A stretch of 14,815 nucleotides of DNA from JAVWPP01 sp036635835 (GTDB lineage: Bacteria; Bacillota; Clostridia; TANB77; CAG-465). The notes below the pieces were generated by a model, which saw only the letters and a program-made list of their open reading frames with translations, made no database searches and was not told where the DNA came from. Location of the stretch: contig JAVWPP010000027.1 in NCBI GenBank assembly GCA_036635835.1, forward strand, positions 1 to 14,815. The letters run 5' to 3'. This document shows positions 7,051 through 14,776 of the stretch, in pieces; within the stretch, counting starts at the first letter, position 1; each line of letters starts with the position of its first letter. The translations under genes and the position numbers were made by a program.

Positions 7051-7557
7051 ATGGAAGTTGTTAAAACTAAAAAAAATGGGTTGTTATTGGGATTTACAGT
7101 ATTTATTTTTTTATATTTAGCGCTAATTAATTTATTTTTTAGTGGCTTTATGAATATATTTTCAGCTAAAGACATGTGGATACCTCAAATAATATTAATT
7201 ATGCTTTTGCCATATGCATTATCTACAGTAAATCAAATAATGAAAGACAGATGTTTTTCTGTAATTAATGGTGCTTTTGCAATTAGCATTGCCTTATATT
7301 TGGGTTACTTCGGATTTAATATAATGACAATGGCAGCAAGAAATGAAATGAACTTTACATTAATAGATATACAAAACCAATTGGTACTACCAAGTTATGG
7401 CCTTATTTCTATGATAGTATATATGGTTATGGCAAGGTTTGCTATAAGATATAAAGCAGCTTTTCATTTAATATTTGGTATAATTCTAATCCTTGCAATA
7501 ATGGGATTTGTAACAAGAGTAGATTCTGGATTTTTAACTAATATAATAAGCATATAA
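7051..7557 (+). CDS. Small multi-spanning membrane protein, function unknown
   Basis: I do not recognise this 168-aa protein. It has a short basic N-terminus (MEVVKTKKNG) and about five hydrophobic helices: roughly residues 10-30, 43-62, 70-95, 112-130 and 136-155, with few charged residues inside them and no catalytic motif I can name. ATG 7051 is chosen because GAGGAG (7038-7043) is 7 nt upstream; ATG 7027 in the same frame would overlap that site and lacks its own. It heads the operon that continues with trmFO 15 nt downstream, so it sits between the conserved neighbours topA and trmFO. A transport, sensing or scaffold role is equally possible. Confidence 0.85.
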   Translation: MEVVKTKKNGLLLGFTVFIFLYLALINLFFSGFMNIFSAKDMWIPQIILIMLLPYALSTVNQIMKDRCFSVINGAFAISIALYLGYFGFNIMTMAARNEMNFTLIDIQNQLVLPSYGLISMIVYMVMARFAIRYKAAFHLIFGIILILAIMGFVTRVDSGFLTNIISI

Positions 7558-7572
7558 TAGAAGGGGAACTTA

Positions 7573-8913
7573 ATGAATAATTTAGATAAAGTAAAAAAAG
7601 TAGTAATAATAGGTGCGGGACTTGCAGGAAGTGAATGCGCATACAAAGTAGCAACATGCCTACCTAATATAGATGTAATAATTTATGAAATGAAACCTAA
7701 AAAGTTTTCTCCTGCGCACCATAGTGAAAATTTTGCTGAACTTGTTTGCAGTAATTCCTTAAAATCTAGCAGCATTACAAATGCATGTGGGCTATTAAAA
7801 AAGGAAATGGAAGTTATGGGCAGCATTATGATGGATGCTGCTAATATTTCTAGCGTGCCTGCAGGGCAAGCGTTAGCTGTAGATAGAGATATATTTAGTG
7901 AATATATAACAAAAAAAATAAAAGCACTGCCTAATGTAAAAGTAATATACGAAGAAGCTGCGGATATAAAAGAGCTAGCTAAAGATAGTATTTTAGTAAT
8001 AGCAACAGGTCCTTTAACAAGTGAAAAATTATTTGATAATATAAATGAACTTCTAGGAAATGATTCTTTATATTTCTATGATGCTGCTGCCCCTATTGTA
8101 GATAGAGAAACAATAGATATGTCTGTTGCATATGAAATGGATAGATATTCTGAAGTAGAAGGTGGAGATTATATTAATCTTCCTATGAACGAAGAGCAGT
8201 ATACAGATTTTTACGAAAACTTAATTACAGCTGAGCAAGCTGAGCGTAAAGCTTTTGATAAACTACAGCTTTTCGAAGGATGTATGCCTGTTGAGGAAAT
8301 GGCTAAAAGGGGAAAAAAGACTCTTGTTTTTGGACCACTTAAACCAGTTGGGCTTGTAAACCCACATAACGGCGAACTTCCATATGCGGTAGTGCAGCTT
8401 AGAAGTGAGAATAAAGAAAAAACAATGTATAATTTAGTTGGATTCCAAACTAGTTTAAAGTTTGGAGAGCAAGACAGAGTGTTTAAAAAAATACCTGGGC
8501 TTGCAAATGCTAAATTTGAAAGATATGGTGTTATGCATAGGAATACCTTTATAAATGCACCAAAAGTTTTAAACGATAATTTTTGCATGAAAGACTGTAG
8601 CAATATATATTTTGCAGGTCAAATAACTGGAGTAGAAGGATATGTGGAATCTGCTGCAAGTGGAATATTTGTAGCTTTGTCTATAATTAATAGACTAAAA
8701 GGCGGAGAATATATACATGCGTCAAGTAGTACTATGATAGGTAGCCTTGCAAAGCATGTTTCAGAAGAAAAGAAACATTACCAGCCGATGAATGCAAACT
8801 TCGGGATAATAAAACCACTAGAACATAGGATTAGAGATAAACAAGAGAGATATACTAAACTTGCTGAAATAGCAATGACAGAAATTAAGGAGTTTATAGA
8901 TGGAATTAACTAA
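7573..8913 (+). CDS. trmFO: Folate/FAD-dependent tRNA (uracil-54-C5)-methyltransferase
   Basis: TrmFO makes 5-methyluridine at position 54 of the tRNA T loop, using methylene-tetrahydrofolate as carbon donor and FADH2 as reductant, unlike the S-adenosylmethionine-dependent TrmA. The 446-aa protein shows the FAD-binding glycine motif VVIIGAGLAGSECA (residues 10-23), the diagnostic stretch ending FAELVCSNSLKS (54-65), FEGCMPVEEMAKRG (234-247), and the second flavin-binding segment IYFAGQITGVEGYVESAASG (345-364). Cys59 and Cys237 correspond to the two functional cysteines studied in the B. subtilis enzyme (Cys53, Cys226). AAGGGG (7561-7566) is 6 nt before the ATG. The 3' end overlaps holA by 14 nt. 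Its product acts on tRNAs such as the two encoded in this window. Confidence 0.97.
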   Translation: MNNLDKVKKVVIIGAGLAGSECAYKVATCLPNIDVIIYEMKPKKFSPAHHSENFAELVCSNSLKSSSITNACGLLKKEMEVMGSIMMDAANISSVPAGQALAVDRDIFSEYITKKIKALPNVKVIYEEAADIKELAKDSILVIATGPLTSEKLFDNINELLGNDSLYFYDAAAPIVDRETIDMSVAYEMDRYSEVEGGDYINLPMNEEQYTDFYENLITAEQAERKAFDKLQLFEGCMPVEEMAKRGKKTLVFGPLKPVGLVNPHNGELPYAVVQLRSENKEKTMYNLVGFQTSLKFGEQDRVFKKIPGLANAKFERYGVMHRNTFINAPKVLNDNFCMKDCSNIYFAGQITGVEGYVESAASGIFVALSIINRLKGGEYIHASSSTMIGSLAKHVSEEKKHYQPMNANFGIIKPLEHRIRDKQERYTKLAEIAMTEIKEFIDGIN

Positions 8914-9862
8914 AGGAAGCTTCGAAAAAGAAGTAAAAGACGGTAAACTAAGACCTTTATATCTATTTTATGGTGAAGAAAAATATGAAATGCAAAGAGC
9001 ACTTGAAACTATTAAAAAACAATTTGGAACTTTAGATAAAGGTGTAAACTTCTTAACATTCGATAAAAATAATATAGATGAACTACCTGCTTTCATAACA
9101 ACTGTAAGCTTTTTCGGTGGAAAGAAACTAGCTATAATAAAAGAAATGGAGTTTAAGTTTGATGTTGAAAGTGTTATAGAAAACGCAGACTTAGATACAG
9201 TAGTTTGTATAGTAGAAAATAAAATAGACAAAAGGTTGTCAGATTATAAAAAATTAAGTAAAGTAGCATATGAAATAAATTTTGAGATGATGAGACCAGA
9301 AGAAATTAAATTGTTTATAATTAAAACACTAAAGATGTATGGAATAAAAGTAAGCGTAGAGGCTGCTATGTATTTAGAATCTGTGTGTTCTAATGATAAA
9401 AATAGTCTAATAAATGAGTTTAGAAAAATAACTAGCTTTTTAAGTAGTGGAGATGAGTTAACTATAGAAATTATAGATTCTATATGCTCTAAAACGCTTC
9501 AAGGCAAGGTGTTTGAACTAATAGATACAATAGTTGCAAGGAAAAGAAAGAAGTCTCTTGAAATGCTAGAGCAGATGATTATACAAAATGAATCTGTGCA
9601 AAAAATTGCACTTTTGCTATATAAGCAAATTAAAAATATGTATCTAATTAAGTCATTATTAGAACAAAACAATGCTGTAAATATTTCAAGCTGCCTAGGA
9701 CTTCAACCATTTGTAGCTAAAAAGCTAACACAAACATCATCTAAATTTGAAACAAACGAACTAGAAAAAATATTATATCAGTTTGCAGATTATGATGAAA
9801 AAACAAAAATAGGAAAAATGGATTCTAAGTTAGGCTTAAAACAGATTCTTTGCAAGATATAG
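8900..9862 (+). CDS. holA: DNA polymerase III delta subunit (clamp loader)
   Basis: HolA is the clamp-loader subunit that opens the beta sliding clamp. The 320-aa length fits the family. The N-terminus carries the typical PLYLFYGEEKYEMQRAL (residues 19-35), where delta proteins keep the fold of an AAA+ P-loop without a working Walker A lysine; LLYKQIKNMYLIKSLL (about 238-253) and the C-terminal segment ending DSKLGLKQIL are also typical of the collar domain. AAGGAG (8887-8892) within trmFO is 7 nt before the ATG, and the genes overlap by 14 nt, so translation is probably coupled. The TAG stop at 9860-9862 overlaps the first base of the candidate sporulation promoter for gpr. Confidence 0.93.
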   Translation: MELTKGSFEKEVKDGKLRPLYLFYGEEKYEMQRALETIKKQFGTLDKGVNFLTFDKNNIDELPAFITTVSFFGGKKLAIIKEMEFKFDVESVIENADLDTVVCIVENKIDKRLSDYKKLSKVAYEINFEMMRPEEIKLFIIKTLKMYGIKVSVEAAMYLESVCSNDKNSLINEFRKITSFLSSGDELTIEIIDSICSKTLQGKVFELIDTIVARKRKKSLEMLEQMIIQNESVQKIALLLYKQIKNMYLIKSLLEQNNAVNISSCLGLQPFVAKKLTQTSSKFETNELEKILYQFADYDEKTKIGKMDSKLGLKQILCKI

Positions 9863-9891
9863 AATAATTAAATATTTCGTTGCTTATAATA
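9862..9891 (+). promoter_or_regulatory. Candidate sigma-G/sigma-F (forespore) promoter of gpr
   Basis: GAATA (9862-9866) fits the sigma-G -35 consensus GHATR. After exactly 18 nt, TATAATA (9885-9891) fits the -10 consensus CATNHTA at six of seven positions. For sigma-F, GCTTATAATA (9882-9891) partly fits, 15 nt downstream of the same -35. There is no sigma-A -35 at a proper distance from this TATAAT. In B. subtilis gpr is transcribed by sigma-F and sigma-G, so the match is biologically expected. Confidence 0.5.
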
Positions 9892-9906
9892 TATTCGAGG
9901 TGAATT

Positions 9907-10809
9907 ATGAAAAGTAATGAAATAAATTTTAGAACAGATTTAGCAGATGAAAGAGTAGACGTATATAAAAAACATCACAAACTTTCGGAGGTTAATGGAG
10001 TCCTAATAACTAATAAAGAAGAAAAAGAATATAAGCTAACTTGCGTTGAAGTAACAAATGAAGAAGGCGAAAAAGCTCTTAATAAGCCTATAGGAAAATA
10101 TATTACAATGCAGCTTAACGATTTAATGTATACTGAAGAAGAAGAAAAACAAAAAATAATTGAAGTTCTATCTGGCCAGATAAAAGATCTAATAAAAGAT
10201 TTAGAGAATAAACCTGTCCTAATAGTTGGGCTTGGAAATAAAGATGCAACGCCAGACGCTATAGGGCCAGGTACTGTAGAGCATTTAGATATAACAAGGC
10301 ACTTAATTAAATATGCTAAAAACTTAGTAAAAGAAGATGCAAGAGAAATTAGTGCAATAGCGCCAGGAGTTCTAGGAACAACTGGTATTGAAACGTCAGA
10401 AATTGTTCATTCAATTGTTAAAAAAATAAAGCCAGGTTTTGTTATAGCTATAGATAGCTTAGCATCTCAAAGTATAGAAAGAGTTGCAAAATGTATACAG
10501 CTTAGTAATACAGGAATATCTCCAGGGTCTGGTGTAAAAAACAAAAGAGAAGGTTTAAATTTTGAAGCTTTAGGAATACCAGTTATAGCGCTTGGGTTAC
10601 CTACAGTTGTAGATATGGCAACTATAACGTCAGATGCAATATCTAGAGTATATAACGAGAATAATATGTATAAAAAAGTAGCCGAAATATTAGACACGGA
10701 AAATTATATGGTAACTCCAAAAGAAATAGATATAATAGTGCAAATAATTTCTGAAATACTAGCTAGTAGCTTAAATGTAGCACTTCGGTTAACATCAAGG
10801 GGGAAATAA
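9907..10809 (+). CDS. gpr: Germination protease (spore protease GPR)
   Basis: GPR degrades the small acid-soluble proteins that coat spore DNA, releasing DNA and amino acids during germination. It is made as an inactive zymogen in the forespore and processes itself. The 300-aa protein is short compared with Bacillus GPR (about 370 aa) because the N-terminal pro-region is brief: RTDLADE, the conserved start of the mature enzyme, already lies at residues 9-15. The two conserved aspartates of this aspartate-type protease are visible: Asp117 in GLGNKDATPDAIGPG and Asp183 in AIDSLASQ. Other family blocks are APGVLGTTGIET (152-163), SPGSGVKNKRE (205-215) and GIPVIALGLPTVVD (223-236). GAGGTG (9897-9902) is 4 nt before the ATG. 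It implies an endospore former. The next gene follows after 1 nt. Confidence 0.96.
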   Translation: MKSNEINFRTDLADERVDVYKKHHKLSEVNGVLITNKEEKEYKLTCVEVTNEEGEKALNKPIGKYITMQLNDLMYTEEEEKQKIIEVLSGQIKDLIKDLENKPVLIVGLGNKDATPDAIGPGTVEHLDITRHLIKYAKNLVKEDAREISAIAPGVLGTTGIETSEIVHSIVKKIKPGFVIAIDSLASQSIERVAKCIQLSNTGISPGSGVKNKREGLNFEALGIPVIALGLPTVVDMATITSDAISRVYNENNMYKKVAEILDTENYMVTPKEIDIIVQIISEILASSLNVALRLTSRGK

Positions 10810-10810
10810 A

Positions 10811-11692
10811 ATGTTAGACATAATAAAAGGAATAATAATAGGAATAGCAAATGTAATACCTGGGCTAAGTGGTGGAACAATTGCCGTAGCAATGGGTATT
10901 TACGATAAATTAATACATGCAATAAATAACATAACAAAAACACCAAAAGAATGTATAAAGAGCGTTTGGAAATACGCAGTTGGTATGGGTATTGGAATAA
11001 TAATATCTGTAGTTGTAATAGTTAAGATGTTTGAACTATTTCCACTTCCAACAACAATGCTTTTCGTAGGTCTTATCTTAGGATCGCTACCAATAATAAC
11101 ATCAAATTTAAAAGGAAAAAAAGCAACTATATTAGACATAGGTTTATTCCTATTAATGATTGCTGTAATAATTATAATGCCTCAGCTAAGCAGTGGAGCT
11201 GCTAAAACTTTTGCGCTTACTCCAGTTGGAATAGCTATATTATTTGCAATTGGTGTAATTGCAGCAGCTACTATGATTATACCAGGCGTAAGTGGTTCTA
11301 TGATGCTTATGGTTATGGGATATTATGATACGCTTATCAATCTACTTTCAGACACAATTAAAGCTTTCTTTACGCTAGATATTGCAACTTGCTTTAGCAA
11401 CTGCTTAATAATCCTACCGTTTGGAATTGGCGTGCTTGTAGGTATTGCGGGTATTTCTAAGCTAATTGAATACTTACTAGAAAAACATAAGAAAACTGTT
11501 TTTTGGGCTATCCTTGGCCTTCTTATAGCCTCTCCTTATGGTATAATAATTGAAATGAAACCAGTTACTTTAACACCAGTTGTTTGTATTATTTCTGTTG
11601 TTACTTTAATTATTGGTGTATTTATAACTATTAAGCTTGGAGATAGTGATGATGCTACTGAAGATGTTAAAAAAATAGAGGAAAAACATTAG
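10811..11692 (+). CDS. popT: DUF368 polyprenyl-phosphate translocase (PopT-type)
   Basis: Proteins of the DUF368 family were recently shown in other bacteria to be needed for returning undecaprenyl phosphate, the lipid carrier of cell-wall precursors, across the membrane. This 293-aa protein has many membrane helices and the family's duplicated motif: VIPGLSGGTIAV (residues 15-26) followed by MGIYDKLI, and IIPGVSGSMMLMVMGYYDTLI (156-176), consistent with an inverted-repeat transporter fold. The C-terminus is a short acidic tail (278-293). AAGGGGG (10797-10803), inside gpr, lies 7 nt before the ATG, and only one base separates it from the gpr stop, so the two are cotranscribed. A terminator follows. 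Family membership is firm; the substrate is taken from family knowledge. Linkage to gpr suggests use during sporulation. Confidence 0.9.
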   Translation: MLDIIKGIIIGIANVIPGLSGGTIAVAMGIYDKLIHAINNITKTPKECIKSVWKYAVGMGIGIIISVVVIVKMFELFPLPTTMLFVGLILGSLPIITSNLKGKKATILDIGLFLLMIAVIIIMPQLSSGAAKTFALTPVGIAILFAIGVIAAATMIIPGVSGSMMLMVMGYYDTLINLLSDTIKAFFTLDIATCFSNCLIILPFGIGVLVGIAGISKLIEYLLEKHKKTVFWAILGLLIASPYGIIIEMKPVTLTPVVCIISVVTLIIGVFITIKLGDSDDATEDVKKIEEKH

Positions 11693-11699
11693 TTATTTA

Positions 11700-11728
11700 A
11701 AGATAGTCTGAAAGGGCTATTTTTTTTA
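11700..11728 (+). terminator. Terminator of the trmFO-holA-gpr-popT operon
   Basis: ATAGTC (11703-11708) pairs with GGCTAT (11715-11720, one T-G wobble), loop TGAAAG, extended outward by AAAG against the following T run (11720-11728). It starts 8 nt after the popT stop. Confidence 0.8.
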
Positions 11729-11789
11729 TTGTATATATATTTCTTTCTTCTTTTCATTTTTTTCTTTTTTTCTGTTGAAACATATAAAG

Positions 11790-11831
11790 AAACCCTACTT
11801 ATACGAATAACTAACTCCGTATAAGTAGGGT
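11790..11831 (-). terminator. Terminator of murC (14-bp perfect hairpin)
   Basis: ACCCTACTTATACG (11792-11805) pairs without mismatch with CGTATAAGTAGGGT (11818-11831), loop of 12 nt. On the minus strand it follows the murC stop by 25 nt and leads into TTCTTTATA, a T-rich tail. With the popT terminator it insulates the two convergent units. Between the two hairpins (about 11738-11773) lies a nearly pure pyrimidine tract on the plus strand. Confidence 0.75.
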
Positions 11832-11856
11832 ATATACTATGTTTTTCTAAAAAATA

Positions 11857-13275
11857 TTATTCTTCATCTTCTTTACAAAACATATTACCAAGCTTAGTAA
11901 TAGTTCCAGCGCCGATAGTAAGTACAATATCATTTGGCTCAGCTATTTCAGTAACGTACTTAACTATATCTTCGAAAGAAGAAATATAGTGAGCATTAAT
12001 ATTGTTTTCCTCAAGCTTCTTAACAAGCATTACAGAAGAAACGCTGCCGTCATCTATTTCTCTAGCTGCATAAATATCTGTAATTATTGTATAATCTGCA
12101 TCGTAGAAAGCTTCTGAAAACTCTTTTAAAAGCTCTCTAGTTCTAGAAAAAGTATGTGGCTGAAATATAGCTATAACTTTTCCAATTGCTTTATTTTTAG
12201 CAGCTTCTAAAGTTGCTTTAATTTCTGTTGGGTGATGAGCATAATCGTCAAAAATTCTAACATTATCTTTAATAGTTTTCTTGTATTCGAATCTTCTAGA
12301 TGCTCCGGAAAACTCTAATAGGCTATGTGCTGCAACGCTTTCGTTTATGTTATGTGCAAAGCAAGTTGCCATTACAGATAGTGCGTTGTAGATATTATGA
12401 GTTCCAGGTGCTCCAAGTTTTATTTCAGTTTCTACAGAAGTTATATTATTTCTAGCTGTAAAAGTATATGTACCTTCTCCAGTTAGTGTTGCTTTATATC
12501 CGTAGAACGTAGCATTTTTGTCTTTCATACCAAAGGTATATATAGTTATTTCTTTTTTCTCTAAATCCTTTTTAAGCTCTTCTAGAACTATTTTGCAGTT
12601 AGGATCATCGCTGTTTATTATTAGGACACCTTTTTTAGGTAGCATCATAATGAATTTTTTGAAAGATGCTCTAATGTCTGCAATTGAATTAAAGTAGTCT
12701 AAATGGTCTGCGTCTATGTTTAAAATAACTGCTGTTTGGTGTGGAAAGTTTAAAAAACTATCTACGTATTCGCAGGCTTCTAGTATAAAATATTTAGAGC
12801 CTCCAATGTGGTAATTTAGATTGTCTATTTTTTTAAGTTTTGCTCCTACTTGTATAGTAGGGTTTAAATCTGCGTCTAAGAAGCAGCTAGCTACCATTGA
12901 TGTTGTAGTTGTTTTTCCATGTGTTCCAGCTATGCAAATAGATTTTTCGTAATTTTCCATAAGCATTCCTAGGAATGTAGCTCTTTCGTACATTTCTTTT
13001 TTAAGCTCTTTTGCTTTAACAAACTCAGGGTCATGCTGCTTAATTGCTGCTGTATATATTATTAGATCTGCATTTGAAACAGCTTCTGCGTCTGATCCTA
13101 TAAATATAGTGATGCCGGCTTTTTCTAATGTGTCTATCATATCTCCTCTTGACTGATCTGAACCTGTAATAGTGAATCCATCGTTTTTAAGCATTAGTGC
13201 TATAGCGCTCATGCTGATTCCACCTATTCCAATCATGTGAATTGTCTTTATGTTTTTTAGTTTGCTATATGTCAT
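11857..13275 (-). CDS. murC: UDP-N-acetylmuramate--L-alanine ligase
   Basis: MurC adds L-alanine to UDP-N-acetylmuramic acid with ATP, the first amino-acid step of the peptidoglycan stem peptide, in the cytoplasm. The 472-aa protein is full length with the three Mur-ligase domains: N-terminal UDP-binding domain with MIGIGGISMS (residues 14-23), central ATPase domain with the P-loop AGTHGKTTTTS (116-126), EACEYVDSFL (166-175) and NIDADHLDYF (186-195), and the C-terminal domain with DDYAHHPTEI (343-352) and FQPHTFSRTR (371-380). The ribosome site GGAAGTG is at plus 13284-13290, about 8 nt before the ATG. It is the only protein gene on the minus strand, has its own promoter and terminator, and diverges from the TPR gene. 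Confidence 0.97.
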   Translation of the reverse strand: MTYSKLKNIKTIHMIGIGGISMSAIALMLKNDGFTITGSDQSRGDMIDTLEKAGITIFIGSDAEAVSNADLIIYTAAIKQHDPEFVKAKELKKEMYERATFLGMLMENYEKSICIAGTHGKTTTTSMVASCFLDADLNPTIQVGAKLKKIDNLNYHIGGSKYFILEACEYVDSFLNFPHQTAVILNIDADHLDYFNSIADIRASFKKFIMMLPKKGVLIINSDDPNCKIVLEELKKDLEKKEITIYTFGMKDKNATFYGYKATLTGEGTYTFTARNNITSVETEIKLGAPGTHNIYNALSVMATCFAHNINESVAAHSLLEFSGASRRFEYKKTIKDNVRIFDDYAHHPTEIKATLEAAKNKAIGKVIAIFQPHTFSRTRELLKEFSEAFYDADYTIITDIYAAREIDDGSVSSVMLVKKLEENNINAHYISSFEDIVKYVTEIAEPNDIVLTIGAGTITKLGNMFCKEDEE

Positions 13276-13308
13276 TTTTTATACACTTCCTTTTATTTTT
13301 ATATTAAT

Positions 13309-13337
13309 ATTATATGCTAAAATGCTTTAAAAGTCAA
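13309..13337 (-). promoter_or_regulatory. Sigma-A promoter of murC
   Basis: On the minus strand: TTGACT (plus 13332-13337), 17-nt spacer, perfect TATAAT (plus 13309-13314), 34 nt before the start codon. The -35 lies inside a small palindrome, AAAAGT-CA-ACTTTT (13329-13342). Confidence 0.8.
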
Positions 13338-13405
13338 CTTTTCAGCGGTGCGTGTATATATTTTTAAGTGTTTTTTGTCTGTATAAATATTATGGTGTAA
13401 ATTAC

Positions 13406-13434
13406 TTGAAAAATAAAGGGAAGTGTAGTATAAT
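13406..13434 (+). promoter_or_regulatory. Sigma-A promoter of the TPR protein gene
   Basis: TTGAAA (13406-13411), 17-nt spacer, perfect TATAAT (13429-13434), 37 nt before the start. It diverges from the murC promoter, with about 70 bp between the two -35 boxes. Confidence 0.85.
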
Positions 13435-13471
13435 TAACTCATACTTTTGTACTCAAAGAGGAGATAAATAA

Positions 13472-14614
13472 ATGATAATAGATAAAATCGTAGTAATAAT
13501 TGTAGCATTAATTGGAATACTGTATTTAAGTATAAATTTTATTACAAAGAAAAAAATAATTAATATGTTTGTTGTAGCAATCCAGGCCTTCTTTATAGGG
13601 CTGTACGTTGCAGCTAATGTGTATAGCATGGCTGTTCCGCTATATATTGAGATGTCTATACTTGCTTTTGCAGTACTTCTTCCATATATAGTATGCTTTT
13701 TAGAGAGCAAAGATTTAAGAGTCTTTGGTGGATTTAGCTCAGTAAGTGGATATATGCAATATAAGATGGGTAAATATGATGTTGCAGCTGAAATGCTTAA
13801 TAAAAGTGCTAGAAAAAACCCAGAAAATTTAAAAATTCTTAGAGCTTTAGCAGACTGTCATAAGCATTTAAAAAACTATGCTGTTGCAAGAGATGTGTAT
13901 TCTAAAATAGTAGATTTAGATAAAAGAGACTATGTTTCTTTTTACAATTTAGGTTATACTTTAGAAATGCTAGATAGAAAAGATACTGCTAAACTTATGT
14001 ATATACAGTGTTTGAAGCTTAATTCTAACTATATAGACGCTATGGAGCCACTTAGCATTATAGAATGCGAAAACGGTAATTACGAAGAAGCGCTTAGAAT
14101 TTGCGATGAGATTTTAAGGATTAACCCTAAAAAATATGAAGCTAATTTTAATAAAGCTGTAATATATACTGGAATACGTGAGTTTGAAGAAGCCCTTATT
14201 TGTTACCAAAAAGCTTTAGAAGAAAATCCAAAGCTGTACGTAGCAGAATATAATATTGGTCAAATTGCATATGTTAAAGGAGATTATGAAAGAGCAGAAA
14301 AAGCTTTTTTAAATTCTAAACATTGCGAAGATTATAAGATAAAATCTAGATATTATTTAGCTAAAATTTATGCTATTTTGAAAGAAAAACGCAAGACTAT
14401 TGCTAACTTACAGTTTGTTATGGATAACGATACAGACTACATTATGGAAGCTAGAGATGATGTAATTTTCCAAGATGTTCATGAGTTTATAGAGACATAT
14501 ATTTTAAATAAAATAAATTCTAGTAATGCAGAAAAATCTAATGGTAAAGCTCCAGAAATTAATATTGATGATGTTAAAAAGAGAAACTATGGTATTGGTT
14601 TTTTTGATAAATAG
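13472..14614 (+). CDS. Membrane-anchored tetratricopeptide-repeat (TPR) protein
   Basis: This 380-aa protein has three N-terminal membrane helices (about residues 5-22, 31-52 and 56-77) and then about six or seven TPR units from about 86 to 320. The clearest are YMQYKMGKYDVAAEMLNKSARKNP in the first, NGNYEEALRICDEILRINPKKYEA (about 201-224), REFEEALICYQKALEENPKLYVA (236-258) and IAYVKGDYERAEKAFLNS (265-282). The C-terminal tail (345-380) is polar and ends NYGIGFFDK. TPRs bind partner proteins, so this is probably a membrane scaffold with a cytoplasmic interaction surface; the partner is unknown. GAGGAG (13458-13463) is 8 nt before the ATG and a strong promoter lies upstream. It diverges from murC, which hints at, but does not prove, an envelope role. 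No catalytic domain is present. Confidence 0.88.
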   Translation: MIIDKIVVIIVALIGILYLSINFITKKKIINMFVVAIQAFFIGLYVAANVYSMAVPLYIEMSILAFAVLLPYIVCFLESKDLRVFGGFSSVSGYMQYKMGKYDVAAEMLNKSARKNPENLKILRALADCHKHLKNYAVARDVYSKIVDLDKRDYVSFYNLGYTLEMLDRKDTAKLMYIQCLKLNSNYIDAMEPLSIIECENGNYEEALRICDEILRINPKKYEANFNKAVIYTGIREFEEALICYQKALEENPKLYVAEYNIGQIAYVKGDYERAEKAFLNSKHCEDYKIKSRYYLAKIYAILKEKRKTIANLQFVMDNDTDYIMEARDDVIFQDVHEFIETYILNKINSSNAEKSNGKAPEINIDDVKKRNYGIGFFDK

Positions 14615-14644
14615 TAAAAACAAAAAATATATATAATAATTTTA

Positions 14645-14673
14645 TTGATTATTTCATATCCGTATGTTATTAT
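14645..14673 (+). promoter_or_regulatory. Candidate promoter of tRNA-Leu
   Basis: TTGATT (14645-14650), 17-nt spacer, TATTAT (14668-14673). It ends 10 nt before the mature tRNA, so the 5' leader would be only a few bases. The AT-rich surroundings make chance matches easy. Confidence 0.55.
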
Positions 14674-14683
14674 ATATATATTC

Positions 14684-14769
14684 GCCGGAGTGGTGGAATG
14701 GCAGACGCGACGGACTCAAAATCCGTTGAGGTTAAACTCGTGTGGGTTCAAGTCCCACCTTCGGCACCA
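14684..14769 (+). tRNA. tRNA-Leu (anticodon CAA)
   Basis: A class II tRNA of 86 nt with encoded CCA (14767-14769). The acceptor GCCGGAG pairs with CTTCGGC (one wobble). The anticodon stem is ACGGA/TCCGT around the loop CTCAAAA, giving anticodon CAA, which reads TTG. The long variable arm with its own stem (TGAG...CTCG) is typical of leucine tRNA, and the T loop holds GGTTCAAGTCC. Confidence 0.97.
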
Positions 14770-14776
14770 AAATAGA

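Noticed and set aside
6969..7175. 68-codon minus-strand frame near the operon leader
   Set aside because: It covers the leader and first helices of the membrane protein gene, has no ribosome site, and reads as low-complexity.
8211..8603. 130-codon open frame on the minus strand
   Set aside because: It lies wholly inside trmFO, has no recognisable product, and is the antisense shadow of a conserved gene.
11738..11773. Pyrimidine-rich tract as a regulatory or triplex element
   Set aside because: It lies between two convergent terminators in AT-rich DNA, where T-rich tails and drift are enough to explain it.
13329..13342. AAAAGT-CA-ACTTTT palindrome over the murC -35 as an operator
   Set aside because: Six-base arms of A and T around a -35 box occur readily by chance in this composition; only noted with the promoter.
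14684..14769. tRNA-Leu as an attachment site of an integrated element
   Set aside because: No integrase, no direct repeat of the tRNA 3' end and no mobile genes are seen in the window.
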